Shown: in pieces, positions 35,099 through 43,151 of the stretch
Numbering within the stretch: the stretch's first letter is position 1
Layout of the letters: each line of letters begins with the position of its first letter
Assembly: GCF_913063425.1 (NCBI RefSeq)
Contig: NZ_CAJXYK010000047.1
Coordinates: forward strand, 1-47,605
From: an uncultured Thiohalocapsa sp.
GTDB lineage: Bacteria > Pseudomonadota > Gammaproteobacteria > Chromatiales > Chromatiaceae
Reading direction: 5' to 3'
Length of the DNA: 47,605 nucleotides
The notes under the pieces: model-generated
The model's database searches: none
What the model saw: only the letters and a program-made list of their open reading frames with translations
What the model was told of the DNA's origin: nothing
Made by a program: the position numbers and the translations under genes

Positions 35099-36229
35099 TC
35101 AGGTGAAGAGCGTCAGGACCCCCGTGTAGCCATACAGACGGTCGCGGGAGATCTCGCCGTTGGCATAGAAGCCCACCAGCGGGAAGTCGCCCAGCTGGTC
35201 GCGGATCTGCTTCAGCTCTTCGGAGTCGTCGCCGAAGAGATTGACGCCGCGGCCGAGGCAGGAGACGTAGACGCCGCCGCGGGGCGGGCCGTCGAGACGG
35301 GATTTGAGGTGCGCCAGCATGCGGGCGAGGTCCTCGCGGGCGGTGTCGGCGTCGCGGCGGCAGAACATGACCTCCCTGCCCTGCTCCACCAGGTCGCCGA
35401 TGGCAAGCAGGTTCTGGGTGGTGTCCACACCGATGAGGTTGCGCACCAGGTAATCGGCGGTGTCGGAGCCGGGGATGGGCAGGCCGGCGAAGATCGTCCC
35501 GCCGAGCCGCGCAATGTCCCGGGACAGCTCAGGCCCGATGTCCTCCTTGAAGACCTCTAGCGCAGGGCGGTTGTCCAGCGTCACCAGGATGTTGCGCTGG
35601 CTCTCGGTGATGGTGCGGTGCGGGCCGATGGGCGAGCAGCCCTGGCTCAGGTTGGTCTGCACGCCCACCGCCGCGGTGAACATGACCCCAGCGACGCCGC
35701 CCTGGGTGACGCCGTCGGCAATGAGCCGGGTATCCTCGTGCGCGCTGGCGAGCCCGCCCACCAAAAAGCCCGTGGCGGTGCGGGCGGCGAGCTGCTCGAG
35801 GAGGCCCTCGGTGGCCGGGTTGGATGGGTCGCCGTGCACCAGCCCGAGGAAGGGCTCCGCGTTGCCGAGCCAGTCCTGCTGCATGGCGTCATAGGCGCGC
35901 AGGTCTTCCGTGATGGCGGGAAAGACGCGGAAGGCGTCCTGCGGGAATTCCGCGACCATGGCGGCCATGGCCGGGCGCTCGTAGTACTCGACGCCGGTGG
36001 CGCAGATGCCGATGCCGACGGCGCCTACCCAGTGGTCCACGGCGGTGGCGTCACGGAGCATCGCCAGGGTCTCTTCCAGGTAGGGGGTGACGGCGTCGGT
36101 GACGTACAGGAAGCCGAGCCGCGCCATGCCGGGGCCCGGCGTGGGCAGCGAGCCGAGCCCCGTCACCACCTGCGAGAGGGCATCCCGCCAGTCATCCGCG
36201 GCGGCGTGGGCGTAGGGGAAAGAGGTCAT
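35099..36229 (-). CDS. FIST-domain sensory protein
   Basis: A 376-residue protein with FIST N and C domains: an N-terminal region with LGFLYVTDAVTPYLEETLAML and VGAVGIGICATGVEYY, a core GLVHGDPSNPATEGLLEQLA and GFLVGGLASAHEDTRL, and a C-terminal domain with GVYVSCLGRGVNLFGDDSEE and FPLVGFYANGEISRD. FIST proteins bind small ligands, proposed to be amino acids, and usually act in signalling. No histidine kinase or cyclase domain is attached or adjacent, so its downstream partner is not visible here. Confidence 0.9.
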   Translation of the reverse strand: MTSFPYAHAAADDWRDALSQVVTGLGSLPTPGPGMARLGFLYVTDAVTPYLEETLAMLRDATAVDHWVGAVGIGICATGVEYYERPAMAAMVAEFPQDAFRVFPAITEDLRAYDAMQQDWLGNAEPFLGLVHGDPSNPATEGLLEQLAARTATGFLVGGLASAHEDTRLIADGVTQGGVAGVMFTAAVGVQTNLSQGCSPIGPHRTITESQRNILVTLDNRPALEVFKEDIGPELSRDIARLGGTIFAGLPIPGSDTADYLVRNLIGVDTTQNLLAIGDLVEQGREVMFCRRDADTAREDLARMLAHLKSRLDGPPRGGVYVSCLGRGVNLFGDDSEELKQIRDQLGDFPLVGFYANGEISRDRLYGYTGVLTLFT

Positions 36230-36447
36230 GGGGCTACCTTGGGGTCTTGGTGGCTGAAGGCTGGCGGGCGCGTACTGACGGTAGGAAGTACGGAATACGG
36301 AGTGCGAGGTACGGCGGCGCCTGAGCGTTGATCCTACGCTGCAACATGATCCGCCGGATGCTTGCGTTTCGTAACGCCGGGTCGGGCGGAACGGCGGCGC
36401 TCGTTCGGGTCGTCACGTACCCCGGACTTCGGACTCCGGACTCATGA

Positions 36448-38334
36448 TCAAACCTCCGCCAAATCCCCCTTCTCCTGAAGCCAGGCGCGGCGATCGGCGG
36501 CGCGCTTCTTCGCCAGCAGCATGTCCATCAAGGTGCCGCTGCCGTCGTCGGGTTCAACCGTCAATTGCACCAGCCGGCGGGTGTCGGGGTGGATGGTGGT
36601 CTCGCGCAGCTGGGACGGGTTCATCTCGCCGAGCCCTTTGAAGCGCTGAACGCTGACCTTGCCCTTGAGCTTCTCGGCGGCAATGCGGTCCAGCACGCCC
36701 TGCCGCTCGGCGTCGTCCAGCGCATAGAACACCTGTTTGCCGACATCGATGCGATACAGCGGCGGCATGGCCACATACACATGGCCCTCCGCCACCAGCC
36801 GCGGGAAGTGCCGGTAGAAGAGCGCACACAACAGGGTCGCGATGTGCGCCCCGTCGGAGTCCGCGTCCGCCAGGATGCAGATCTTGCCGAATCGGAGCCG
36901 GCTCAGATCGTCCGAGCCCGGGTCCACGCCGATGGCAACGGCAATATCGTGCACCTCCTTCGAGCCCAGCACCTCTGCCGGGTCCACCTCCCAGGTGTTC
37001 AGGATCTTGCCCCGCAGCGGCATGATGGCCTGGAACTCGCGGTCGCGGGCCTGCTTCGCGGAGCCGCCGGCGGAGTCGCCCTCCACCAGGAACAGCTCGC
37101 TGCGCTCCGGGTCCGTGCTGGTGCAGTCGGCGAGCTTGCCGGGCAGCGCCGGACCCTGGGTCACCTTCTTGCGGGTGACCTTGCGTCCGGCGCGCAGCCG
37201 CGCCTGGGCGCCGGCGATGGCGAGCTCGGCGATGCGCTCGGCATCCGCCACGTGCTCATTGAGCCAGAGGCTGAAGGCGTCCTTGACGACCCCCGAGACG
37301 AAGGCCGCGCACTCCCGCGACGAGAGCCGCTCCTTGGTCTGGCCGGAGAACTGCGGCTCCACGAGCTTGACGGACAGAATCCAGCTCGCCCGCGCCCAGA
37401 CGTCTTCCGGGGCCAGCTTGACGCCGCGGGGCAACAGATTGCGAAACTCGCAGAACTCCCGCACCGCCTCCGTGAGCCCGGTGCGCATCCCGTTGACATG
37501 GGTGCCGCCCTGCACCGTCGGGATCAGGTTGACGTAGCTCTCGGTGACCGGGTCGCCGTCCTCCGGCAGCCAGGTGACCGCCCAGGCGGCGGCCTCGTTG
37601 TCGGACTCCATGGTGCCGACGAAGGGCGGTGACGGCACCGTGGGCAGGTCGGCGAGCGCCTGTTGCAGATAGTCCTTGAGGCCGTCCTGGTAGCACCAGG
37701 TCTGCTCCTCGCCGCTCGCTTCGTCACGGAAGCGCACCTCGAGACCCGGGCAGAGCACCGCCTTGGCGCGGAGCAGGTGCATGAGCTGGCGGGCGGAGAA
37801 CTTGGGGCTGTCGAAGTACTTCGGGTCCGGCCAGAAGTGCAGCCGGGTGCCGGTGTTGCCGCGGCCGACGTTGCCCACGGCTTCCAGGTTCGACACCTTG
37901 TCGCCGTGGGCAAAGGTCATGTTGTACTCCTGGCCGTCGCGCTTGATCCAGACCTCCAGATGCTGCGACAAGGCGTTCACCACGGACACGCCGACGCCGT
38001 GCAGGCCGCCGGAGAAGCGGTAGCTGCCGGCGCTGAACTTACCGCCCGCGTGCAGCTTGGTGAGGATCACTTCCACCCCCGGCAGCCCCTGCTGCGGATG
38101 GATGTCCACCGGCATGCCGCGGCCGTCGTCCGCGACCTCGCAGGAGCCGTCGGCGAACAGAGTCACGTCGATGCGCGTGGCATGGCCCGCCAGGGCCTCA
38201 TCGACGCTGTTGTCGATGACCTCCTGCGCCAGGTGGTTCGGGCGGGTGGTGTCGGTGTACATCCCCGGGCGCTTGCGCACCGGGTCGAGGCCGCTCAGGA
38301 CCTCGATGGCAGAGGCGTCGTAGGTGCCTTTCAT
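36448..38334 (-). CDS. parE: DNA topoisomerase IV subunit B
   Basis: A 628-residue type IIA topoisomerase ATPase subunit. GHKL motifs: EVIDNSVDEALAGHA, VADDGRGMPVD and SGGLHGVGVSVVNAL. The Toprim domain has the acidic EGDSAGG and ILADADSDGAHI, plus PLRGKILNTWEV. It lacks the long insertion of gram-negative GyrB and has ParE length, so parE is preferred. The partner parC is not in the window. It starts about 130 bp from divergent xseB; the nearby 36230-36447 gap carries ACGGA-type short repeats and no gene. Confidence 0.95.
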   Translation of the reverse strand: MKGTYDASAIEVLSGLDPVRKRPGMYTDTTRPNHLAQEVIDNSVDEALAGHATRIDVTLFADGSCEVADDGRGMPVDIHPQQGLPGVEVILTKLHAGGKFSAGSYRFSGGLHGVGVSVVNALSQHLEVWIKRDGQEYNMTFAHGDKVSNLEAVGNVGRGNTGTRLHFWPDPKYFDSPKFSARQLMHLLRAKAVLCPGLEVRFRDEASGEEQTWCYQDGLKDYLQQALADLPTVPSPPFVGTMESDNEAAAWAVTWLPEDGDPVTESYVNLIPTVQGGTHVNGMRTGLTEAVREFCEFRNLLPRGVKLAPEDVWARASWILSVKLVEPQFSGQTKERLSSRECAAFVSGVVKDAFSLWLNEHVADAERIAELAIAGAQARLRAGRKVTRKKVTQGPALPGKLADCTSTDPERSELFLVEGDSAGGSAKQARDREFQAIMPLRGKILNTWEVDPAEVLGSKEVHDIAVAIGVDPGSDDLSRLRFGKICILADADSDGAHIATLLCALFYRHFPRLVAEGHVYVAMPPLYRIDVGKQVFYALDDAERQGVLDRIAAEKLKGKVSVQRFKGLGEMNPSQLRETTIHPDTRRLVQLTVEPDDGSGTLMDMLLAKKRAADRRAWLQEKGDLAEV

Positions 38335-38468
38335 GAACGGGGCAGTGCTCCTTCGGGCGGGGCGCTGTCGGCTGCTGCGCCGGCGCCGGCCGGTTTGTCC
38401 GGGCTGCGGAAATCAACCGCAAAACCGCGCTAAACTACCCTACCCGCGGCCGATGGTACAGACCGCCC

Positions 38469-38801
38469 ATGACACGCCCCATGACTCGCCCAACCCCCAA
38501 GCAGAGCACACCGCAAGACACCACCGCGTCGACCACGTCCGGCGCGGCTGCCGCCGCGCAGCCCGCCCTCACGGAGCCGCCGCAGTTCGAGCGCGCCATG
38601 GACGAGCTGGAGCAGCTGGTGGACCGGCTGGAGGGCGAGGATCTGACGCTGGAGGAGTCGCTGGCGGTGTTCGAGCGCGGCATCGGCCTGACCCGCGCCT
38701 GCCAGCAGGCGCTGGATGCCGCCGAGCAGCGCGTGCGCATTCTCACGGAGCCGTCGGACAGCGCCGCCCCGGAGCCCTTCGGCGATGCCGCCGACGGCTG
38801 A
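38469..38801 (+). CDS. xseB: Exodeoxyribonuclease VII small subunit
   Basis: A 110-residue protein. The conserved helical core is at about 38-95: FERAMDELEQLVDRLEGEDL, TLEESLAVFERGIGLTRACQ and ALDAAEQRVRIL, the standard XseB pattern. A Thr/Ala-rich N-terminal extension of about 35 residues precedes it; a later start is possible. It works with XseA to degrade single-stranded DNA. ispA follows after 65 bp, the usual gene order. Confidence 0.94.
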   Translation: MTRPMTRPTPKQSTPQDTTASTTSGAAAAAQPALTEPPQFERAMDELEQLVDRLEGEDLTLEESLAVFERGIGLTRACQQALDAAEQRVRILTEPSDSAAPEPFGDAADG

Positions 38802-38866
38802 GCCCGCCTCCTGCGCACACCGCCGGCGCCAAGGCAACAAAGAGATACCCACCGCAGCAGCCCAGC

Positions 38867-39760
38867 ATGAGTCAAGACGCACTCGCATCTCTGATGGCGC
38901 AGTGCCGCGAGCGCGTCGAGGGCGTGCTCGAAACGGTGCTTCCCGCCGCTGATGCCTCACCCGAACGCCTGCACGAGGCCATGCGCTACGCCGTGCTCGG
39001 CAGCGGCAAGCGCGTGCGGCCGATTCTCGCGTACGCCGCCGCCCACGCCGTGGGCCTGGATCGGCAACGGGTGGACACAGCCGCCGCAGCGCTGGAGCTG
39101 ATCCACGCCTCCTCCCTCGTGCATGACGACCTGCCGGCGCTCGACGACGACGACCTGCGCCGCGGTCGGCCCACCTGCCACAAGGCCTTCGGAGAAGCCA
39201 CGGCGCTGTTGGCGGGCGACGCCCTGCAGACGCTCGCCTTCGGCGTGCTCGCCGAGGACAGCCACAACACGGCGCAGGCGCGCATCCGCATGGTCGCCCT
39301 GCTGGCACAGGCGGCGGGCGCCGCCGGCATGCTGGGGGGCCAGGCATTGGACCTCGCCTCCGAAGGCCAGCAGCTCGACCTGGACGCCCTCAAGAACATC
39401 CACCGTCACAAGACAGGCGCACTCATCCGCGCCGCCGTCGGCATGGCGCCCCTCGCATCTGAGCAGGCTCCCCAGGCGCAAGCCGACGCACTGGACCACT
39501 ACGCCGCCTGCATCGGCCTCGCCTTCCAGATTCAGGACGACCTGCTGGATGTGGAGGGGGATACGGCCGTCATCGGTAAGACGAGCGGCGCCGACGCGGC
39601 GCATCACAAGGCCACCTATCCGTCGCTGCTCGGGCTGGAGACAGCCCATCGGGCAGCACAGGACCTGGTGGACAGGGCGCTTGAGGCACTGGCCTCTTTC
39701 GACGCGGGCGCCGACCCCTTGCGCTGGATTGCCCGCTACATCATCAGCCGGGATCGCTGA
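38867..39760 (+). CDS. ispA: Polyprenyl (farnesyl) diphosphate synthase IspA
   Basis: A 297-residue prenyl synthase from ATG 38867. The first Asp-rich motif is HDDLPALDDDDLRRG and the second is FQIQDDLLDVEGDTAVIGK; GSGKRVRPIL and HKTGALIRAAV complete the pattern. The chain-length region before the first Asp motif fits short-chain (C15, perhaps C20) synthases. Condenses IPP with DMAPP and GPP. Often dxs follows in this operon; here it does not within the window. The 253-bp gap to folE2 has no gene. Confidence 0.95.
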   Translation: MSQDALASLMAQCRERVEGVLETVLPAADASPERLHEAMRYAVLGSGKRVRPILAYAAAHAVGLDRQRVDTAAAALELIHASSLVHDDLPALDDDDLRRGRPTCHKAFGEATALLAGDALQTLAFGVLAEDSHNTAQARIRMVALLAQAAGAAGMLGGQALDLASEGQQLDLDALKNIHRHKTGALIRAAVGMAPLASEQAPQAQADALDHYAACIGLAFQIQDDLLDVEGDTAVIGKTSGADAAHHKATYPSLLGLETAHRAAQDLVDRALEALASFDAGADPLRWIARYIISRDR

Positions 39761-40013
39761 CCCGGCCGTGTGACCACGGTCTGCGCAGGTGGGGCCCTCA
39801 GGCTGTCCGTCCGGGACCTGCGGGCATGATTTGCCCTGCCCGATGCGATGCCGGATAATCGGGAGACACGCAAGTACCGGTCCCGCCGAACAATATCCCT
39901 ACGGATTCCCGGTTTGATTCGACGCGCCGGGCGCAGATCTTTTCCCGCCGAGCACAGCCGGCACATGCCGGTAGCGCCCATCAGCGGGCCCCTGCCCTTC
40001 GAGGACGCAGTCA

Positions 40014-40829
40014 ATGGATTCCAGGCTTTCCACGGCCACAACCCACACCATCGCCGACGTGCAGGCGAGCGCCGACAGTCGCCGCATCGCCATCGACAAG
40101 GTCGGCATCAAAGACATCCGCCACCCTGTGCGCATCAAAGACCGTAGTGGGCACGAGCAGCACACAGTGGCCACATTCAACATGTTCGTGTACCTGCCGC
40201 ACAACTTCAAAGGCACGCACATGTCCCGCTTCGTGGCCATACTGAACGGCCACGAGGACGAGATCGGCGTCGCCACCTTCAAGCAGATGCTCGCGGAAAT
40301 GGCCGAGCGGCTGGAGTCCGAAGCGGGTCACATCGAAATGCGCTTCCCGTTCTTCGTCCGGAAGCAGGCCCCGGTCACCGGCGTGCCGAGCCTGATGGAC
40401 TACGACGTGACGCTCATCGGCGAGATCCGCGACGGCAAGCCGCAGATGTCCATCAAGGTCGTGGTGCCGGTGACCAGCCTCTGCCCCTGCTCCAAGGAGA
40501 TCTCAGACTACGGCGCGCACAACCAGCGCTCGCACATCACCGTGCAGGCCGCGACCCGTGGGTTTCTGTGGATCGAGGAGCTGATCGAGATGGTGGAGGC
40601 CGAGGCCTCATGCGAGCTCTACGGCCTGCTGAAGCGCCCGGACGAGAAGCATGTCACCGAGCGCGCCTACGATAACCCCAAGTTCGTCGAAGACACGGTC
40701 CGCGACGTCGCCAGCCGTCTCAACGATGACGAGCGCATCAGCGCTTATGTGGTGGAGGCCGAGAACTTCGAATCGATCCATAACCATTCGGCTTATGCGC
40801 TGGTCGCAAGAGAGAAGGAACCTCGGTAG
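40014..40829 (+). CDS. folE2: GTP cyclohydrolase FolE2 (type IB)
   Basis: A 271-residue protein with GAGGA before ATG 40014. Diagnostic features: the metal Cys in [35 protein letters not shown] and VAREKEPR-like end. FolE2 makes dihydroneopterin triphosphate from GTP, first step of folate synthesis, with a metal other than zinc and so works under zinc limitation. No Zur-like operator was recognised upstream. This is the last high-GC core-like gene before the composition changes. Confidence 0.96.
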   Translation: MDSRLSTATTHTIADVQASADSRRIAIDKVGIKDIRHPVRIKDRSGHEQHTVATFNMFVYLPHNFKGTHMSRFVAILNGHEDEIGVATFKQMLAEMAERLESEAGHIEMRFPFFVRKQAPVTGVPSLMDYDVTLIGEIRDGKPQMSIKVVVPVTSLCPCSKEISDYGAHNQRSHITVQAATRGFLWIEELIEMVEAEASCELYGLLKRPDEKHVTERAYDNPKFVEDTVRDVASRLNDDERISAYVVEAENFESIHNHSAYALVAREKEPR

Positions 40830-41159
40830 GTACTTCGGTGCTTTGTCGCCTGTCCGTGTTGCGCGCTTGCAACCGCAGTTGTGGATTCGTCGCCGCACAG
40901 GGGCAACACCATGCGATTGCGCTGGCCATCTGAACTCAATGACCGCCAACTCGATACCGCCAGCACAAAGCCCCCGGAAAGGCGCTCGTAAGCCAGCAGC
41001 TGGTATTCCAAAAGGAACACACGTACACGCACTGTTGGAATCAGCACAATCCGGGCCGTAACAGCGGCATCCAGACCGACTGAGAGAACGTGAAACGTTT
41101 CCCCACTACTGCGCCCCGCGATCAGCATTCACTGTTGTCCGCGGCTTAACGGTGTCATC
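40830..41159. other. Gene-free boundary stretch before the lasso cluster
   Basis: About 330 bp between folE2 and the first lasso gene. Base composition starts to fall relative to the left side. No open frame here looks protein-like, no tRNA or integrase is visible, and no clear -35/-10 pair could be fixed. The promoter of the B1-B2 pair should lie in its right half. Confidence 0.4.
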
Positions 41160-41465
41160 ATGTCTACGGGAGAAACCCCTAGCCTGAGTATCGAGTGCAC
41201 CCTTCGCTTAGAGCCCCAAGTCGTTTCGCAAGCCATTGGCGACGAGGTCATCGTATTGCACCTAGGTACCGAGACGTACTTCGTGATCGATGGGACCGGC
41301 GCGCTGATCTGGTCAGGTATCCAGGAGCAGGTGTCGCTGTCTGCGATCCGTGATCGGATCATCCACTCTTACGCCGTGTCCAAACACCAGTGCGAGAGCG
41401 ACCTATTGTGCTTTGCGGGCGTACTGATCGAAAGCGGGCTCGCGTCAGTCGTTCGATCTGACTGA
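41160..41465 (+). CDS. Lasso peptide B1: PqqD-like RiPP recognition element
   Basis: A 101-residue PqqD-family protein. Beta strands QVVSQAIGDEVIVLHLGTET and the following YFVIDGTGALIWSGI form the winged-helix-like RRE. The helix-rich end (VSLSAIRDRIIHSYAVSKHQ, DLLCFAGVLIESGL) is standard. In lasso systems B1 binds the leader YxxPxL motif and hands the precursor to B2. The matching motif is present in the precursor at 45065. It ends 1 bp before the B2 gene. No strong ribosome site is seen. Confidence 0.9.
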   Translation: MSTGETPSLSIECTLRLEPQVVSQAIGDEVIVLHLGTETYFVIDGTGALIWSGIQEQVSLSAIRDRIIHSYAVSKHQCESDLLCFAGVLIESGLASVVRSD

Positions 41466-41466
41466 G

Positions 41467-41907
41467 ATGATATTCGCGATCAACCGCTTTCTCCGCTTGT
41501 CCTCGCAACGGCGCTCATTGCTCATTAAATCGTTTTTCCTGCTCCCAACCATTGACGTCCTACTGCGCGTCGCCGGATACAACCGTGCGCGTAAACTGCT
41601 GCTGAAAAGTTGTCTCAGCGTCCGGCCACTTCCGGCTTCCCAAGCCCAAATGGTGCGAGACGTTGCTTGGGCCGTACTCACAGCATCAAGGCGAGGCGCT
41701 TTGCGCGCAACCTGCTTACGCCGTTCACTGCTCATCGCTCATTTACTTCATTGTCGCGGCATCAGCGCGGAGATCCAGTTCGCCGCGCGACGCGGCCAAA
41801 AGGGCTTTGAGGCGCACGCCTGGGTAGAGTCGCAGGGAAAAGTCGTCGGTGATAGTCCAACAATCGGCGATTATTTCACAAAGTTGAGCGGCAGTCGGTC
41901 AAATTAA
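41467..41907 (+). CDS. Lasso peptide B2: transglutaminase-like leader peptidase
   Basis: A 146-residue protein of the McjB C-terminal type. The catalytic triad is visible: Cys83 in RATCLRRSLLI, His117 in FEAHAWVES and Asp129 in KVVGDS. The first 60 residues are helical and basic. B2 cleaves the leader after the residue following the conserved Thr(-2). Split B1/B2 proteins, as here, are common outside the McjB-type enteric systems. It is transcribed with B1. Confidence 0.92.
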   Translation: MIFAINRFLRLSSQRRSLLIKSFFLLPTIDVLLRVAGYNRARKLLLKSCLSVRPLPASQAQMVRDVAWAVLTASRRGALRATCLRRSLLIAHLLHCRGISAEIQFAARRGQKGFEAHAWVESQGKVVGDSPTIGDYFTKLSGSRSN

Positions 41908-42177
41908 CCCAATGCCGAAGATCCCGCCCCCTCTGAAGGGCAAGTCGATGCATAGCGTCCTGTAAAGTGAACGGTCCGATCCGGGTGACGGCCAAGCGCG
42001 TCGAGCACCGAATCGATCTCCGTTGCATTGCTTTAATCGAGGGGCAGTACACCGAATGCGCAACAGTATCCACTGAAAACCTGACCTCCCGAACGCCACC
42101 GGCGGCACTAGCGCAGTCGGCCTTGAGCCGAACCCTAGCGTGTGTTTCACTCCAGCAGGAAAGCAATCCCCAAAAAC

Positions 42178-43131
42178 TCAACCTGTTGCACTTCGCCCTA
42201 GAAGTCCCGACGCGATCATCGAGACAACCGAGGGCAACAACTCATACCGCCTCGGATAGCTGATGCGCACGACGGGCTTGGCCTCCACTACGCAGCCGAT
42301 CTTGCCCAAGATTCTGGATACATGCCCGCTGTCGCTCGTATCCAGCTTAAAACATTGCGACAGCAGATACGCCATCGCCTCCATCCGCGTTGTGGGCGAC
42401 AGTTCGATGTGCCCTGGGCCTCCTTCGACAGGTTGGTCAAGTAGGACGACGCCCCCCAGTGGTACCAGCTGCGCGGCTTCGGTTGATACCTCGGGGAGAC
42501 AGCGAAGCTTGGAGCTGACAGGTGATACCGGGGATTGCCGGTATCCGGAAATGTGCGTGCGCGCAACGGAATCCGGCCACAGTCGCATTCCGGGATAAGC
42601 ACCCACACACGATACTCCGGTTGCGCAGCAGTCCACGCGCAGCGCGTCGTCACAAAGAACGGTGCCACCTACGCCGACAAGGGCGGCGCTCAGTGTCGAC
42701 TTGCCGAATCCACTGGGGCCCATAAGGCAGATTGCAGAGCCCCACAACTCGACACCGGCCGCATGCAGAACCAGATTGTCCCGATGCGCGAACAGCCTTG
42801 GCAGAGCTTGGTCGATCAGCAACCGCCGCACTTCAGACATTGCAGCTCCCGCGTACCGTTCACAATCAATGCTGCACCCGTCGTCGTCGATTCGATAGGC
42901 CGCAACCCGCGGATAGTCCAGCAGGTAGCCGCCCTGGATACTTCCGGCTCGCACTTCCGGCACCGGGGCGGCGGCCGGCCACTCCACGTACCAGCATTTC
43001 GGGCGCTCAAGACCGGACTTCAGACGAACACGGATCTGATCCGTCGCCTCTTGCTCGGAAAGCATCGAGGGCAGTTCGGGAACCGGAAAGTCCACCAATA
43101 TGGGAAGATCAAAGAACCGATACCGATACAT
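42178..43131 (-). CDS. HPr-kinase-like lasso peptide kinase
   Basis: A 317-residue protein on the strand opposite to the other lasso genes. The kinase part has a P-loop GPSGFGKST (about residues 138-146) after NLVLHAAGVELWGSAICLM, then LCDDALRVD with the metal-binding Asp pair, and PGMRLWPDS, the HprK fold without its HPr-binding context. The N-terminal domain (YRYRFFDLPILVDFPVPELP) is also seen in these stand-alone HprK-like proteins. Known lasso kinases of this type (PadeK, ThcoK) phosphorylate the C-terminal Ser of the precursor; the precursor here ends in Ser. It starts 20 bp from the divergent cyclase gene. Confidence 0.88.
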   Translation of the reverse strand: MYRYRFFDLPILVDFPVPELPSMLSEQEATDQIRVRLKSGLERPKCWYVEWPAAAPVPEVRAGSIQGGYLLDYPRVAAYRIDDDGCSIDCERYAGAAMSEVRRLLIDQALPRLFAHRDNLVLHAAGVELWGSAICLMGPSGFGKSTLSAALVGVGGTVLCDDALRVDCCATGVSCVGAYPGMRLWPDSVARTHISGYRQSPVSPVSSKLRCLPEVSTEAAQLVPLGGVVLLDQPVEGGPGHIELSPTTRMEAMAYLLSQCFKLDTSDSGHVSRILGKIGCVVEAKPVVRISYPRRYELLPSVVSMIASGLLGRSATG

Positions 43132-43151
43132 CGTCTGTTTCCGCTCTGACT

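Noticed and set aside
41876-42181. Minus-strand frame between B2 and the kinase as a second precursor
   Set aside because: No YxxPxL leader motif, no Thr at -2 with a following Gly, and no ribosome site.
42732-43151. Upstream extension of the lasso cyclase
   Set aside because: It is antisense to the kinase gene and precedes the canonical MAIFALILHPPG start.
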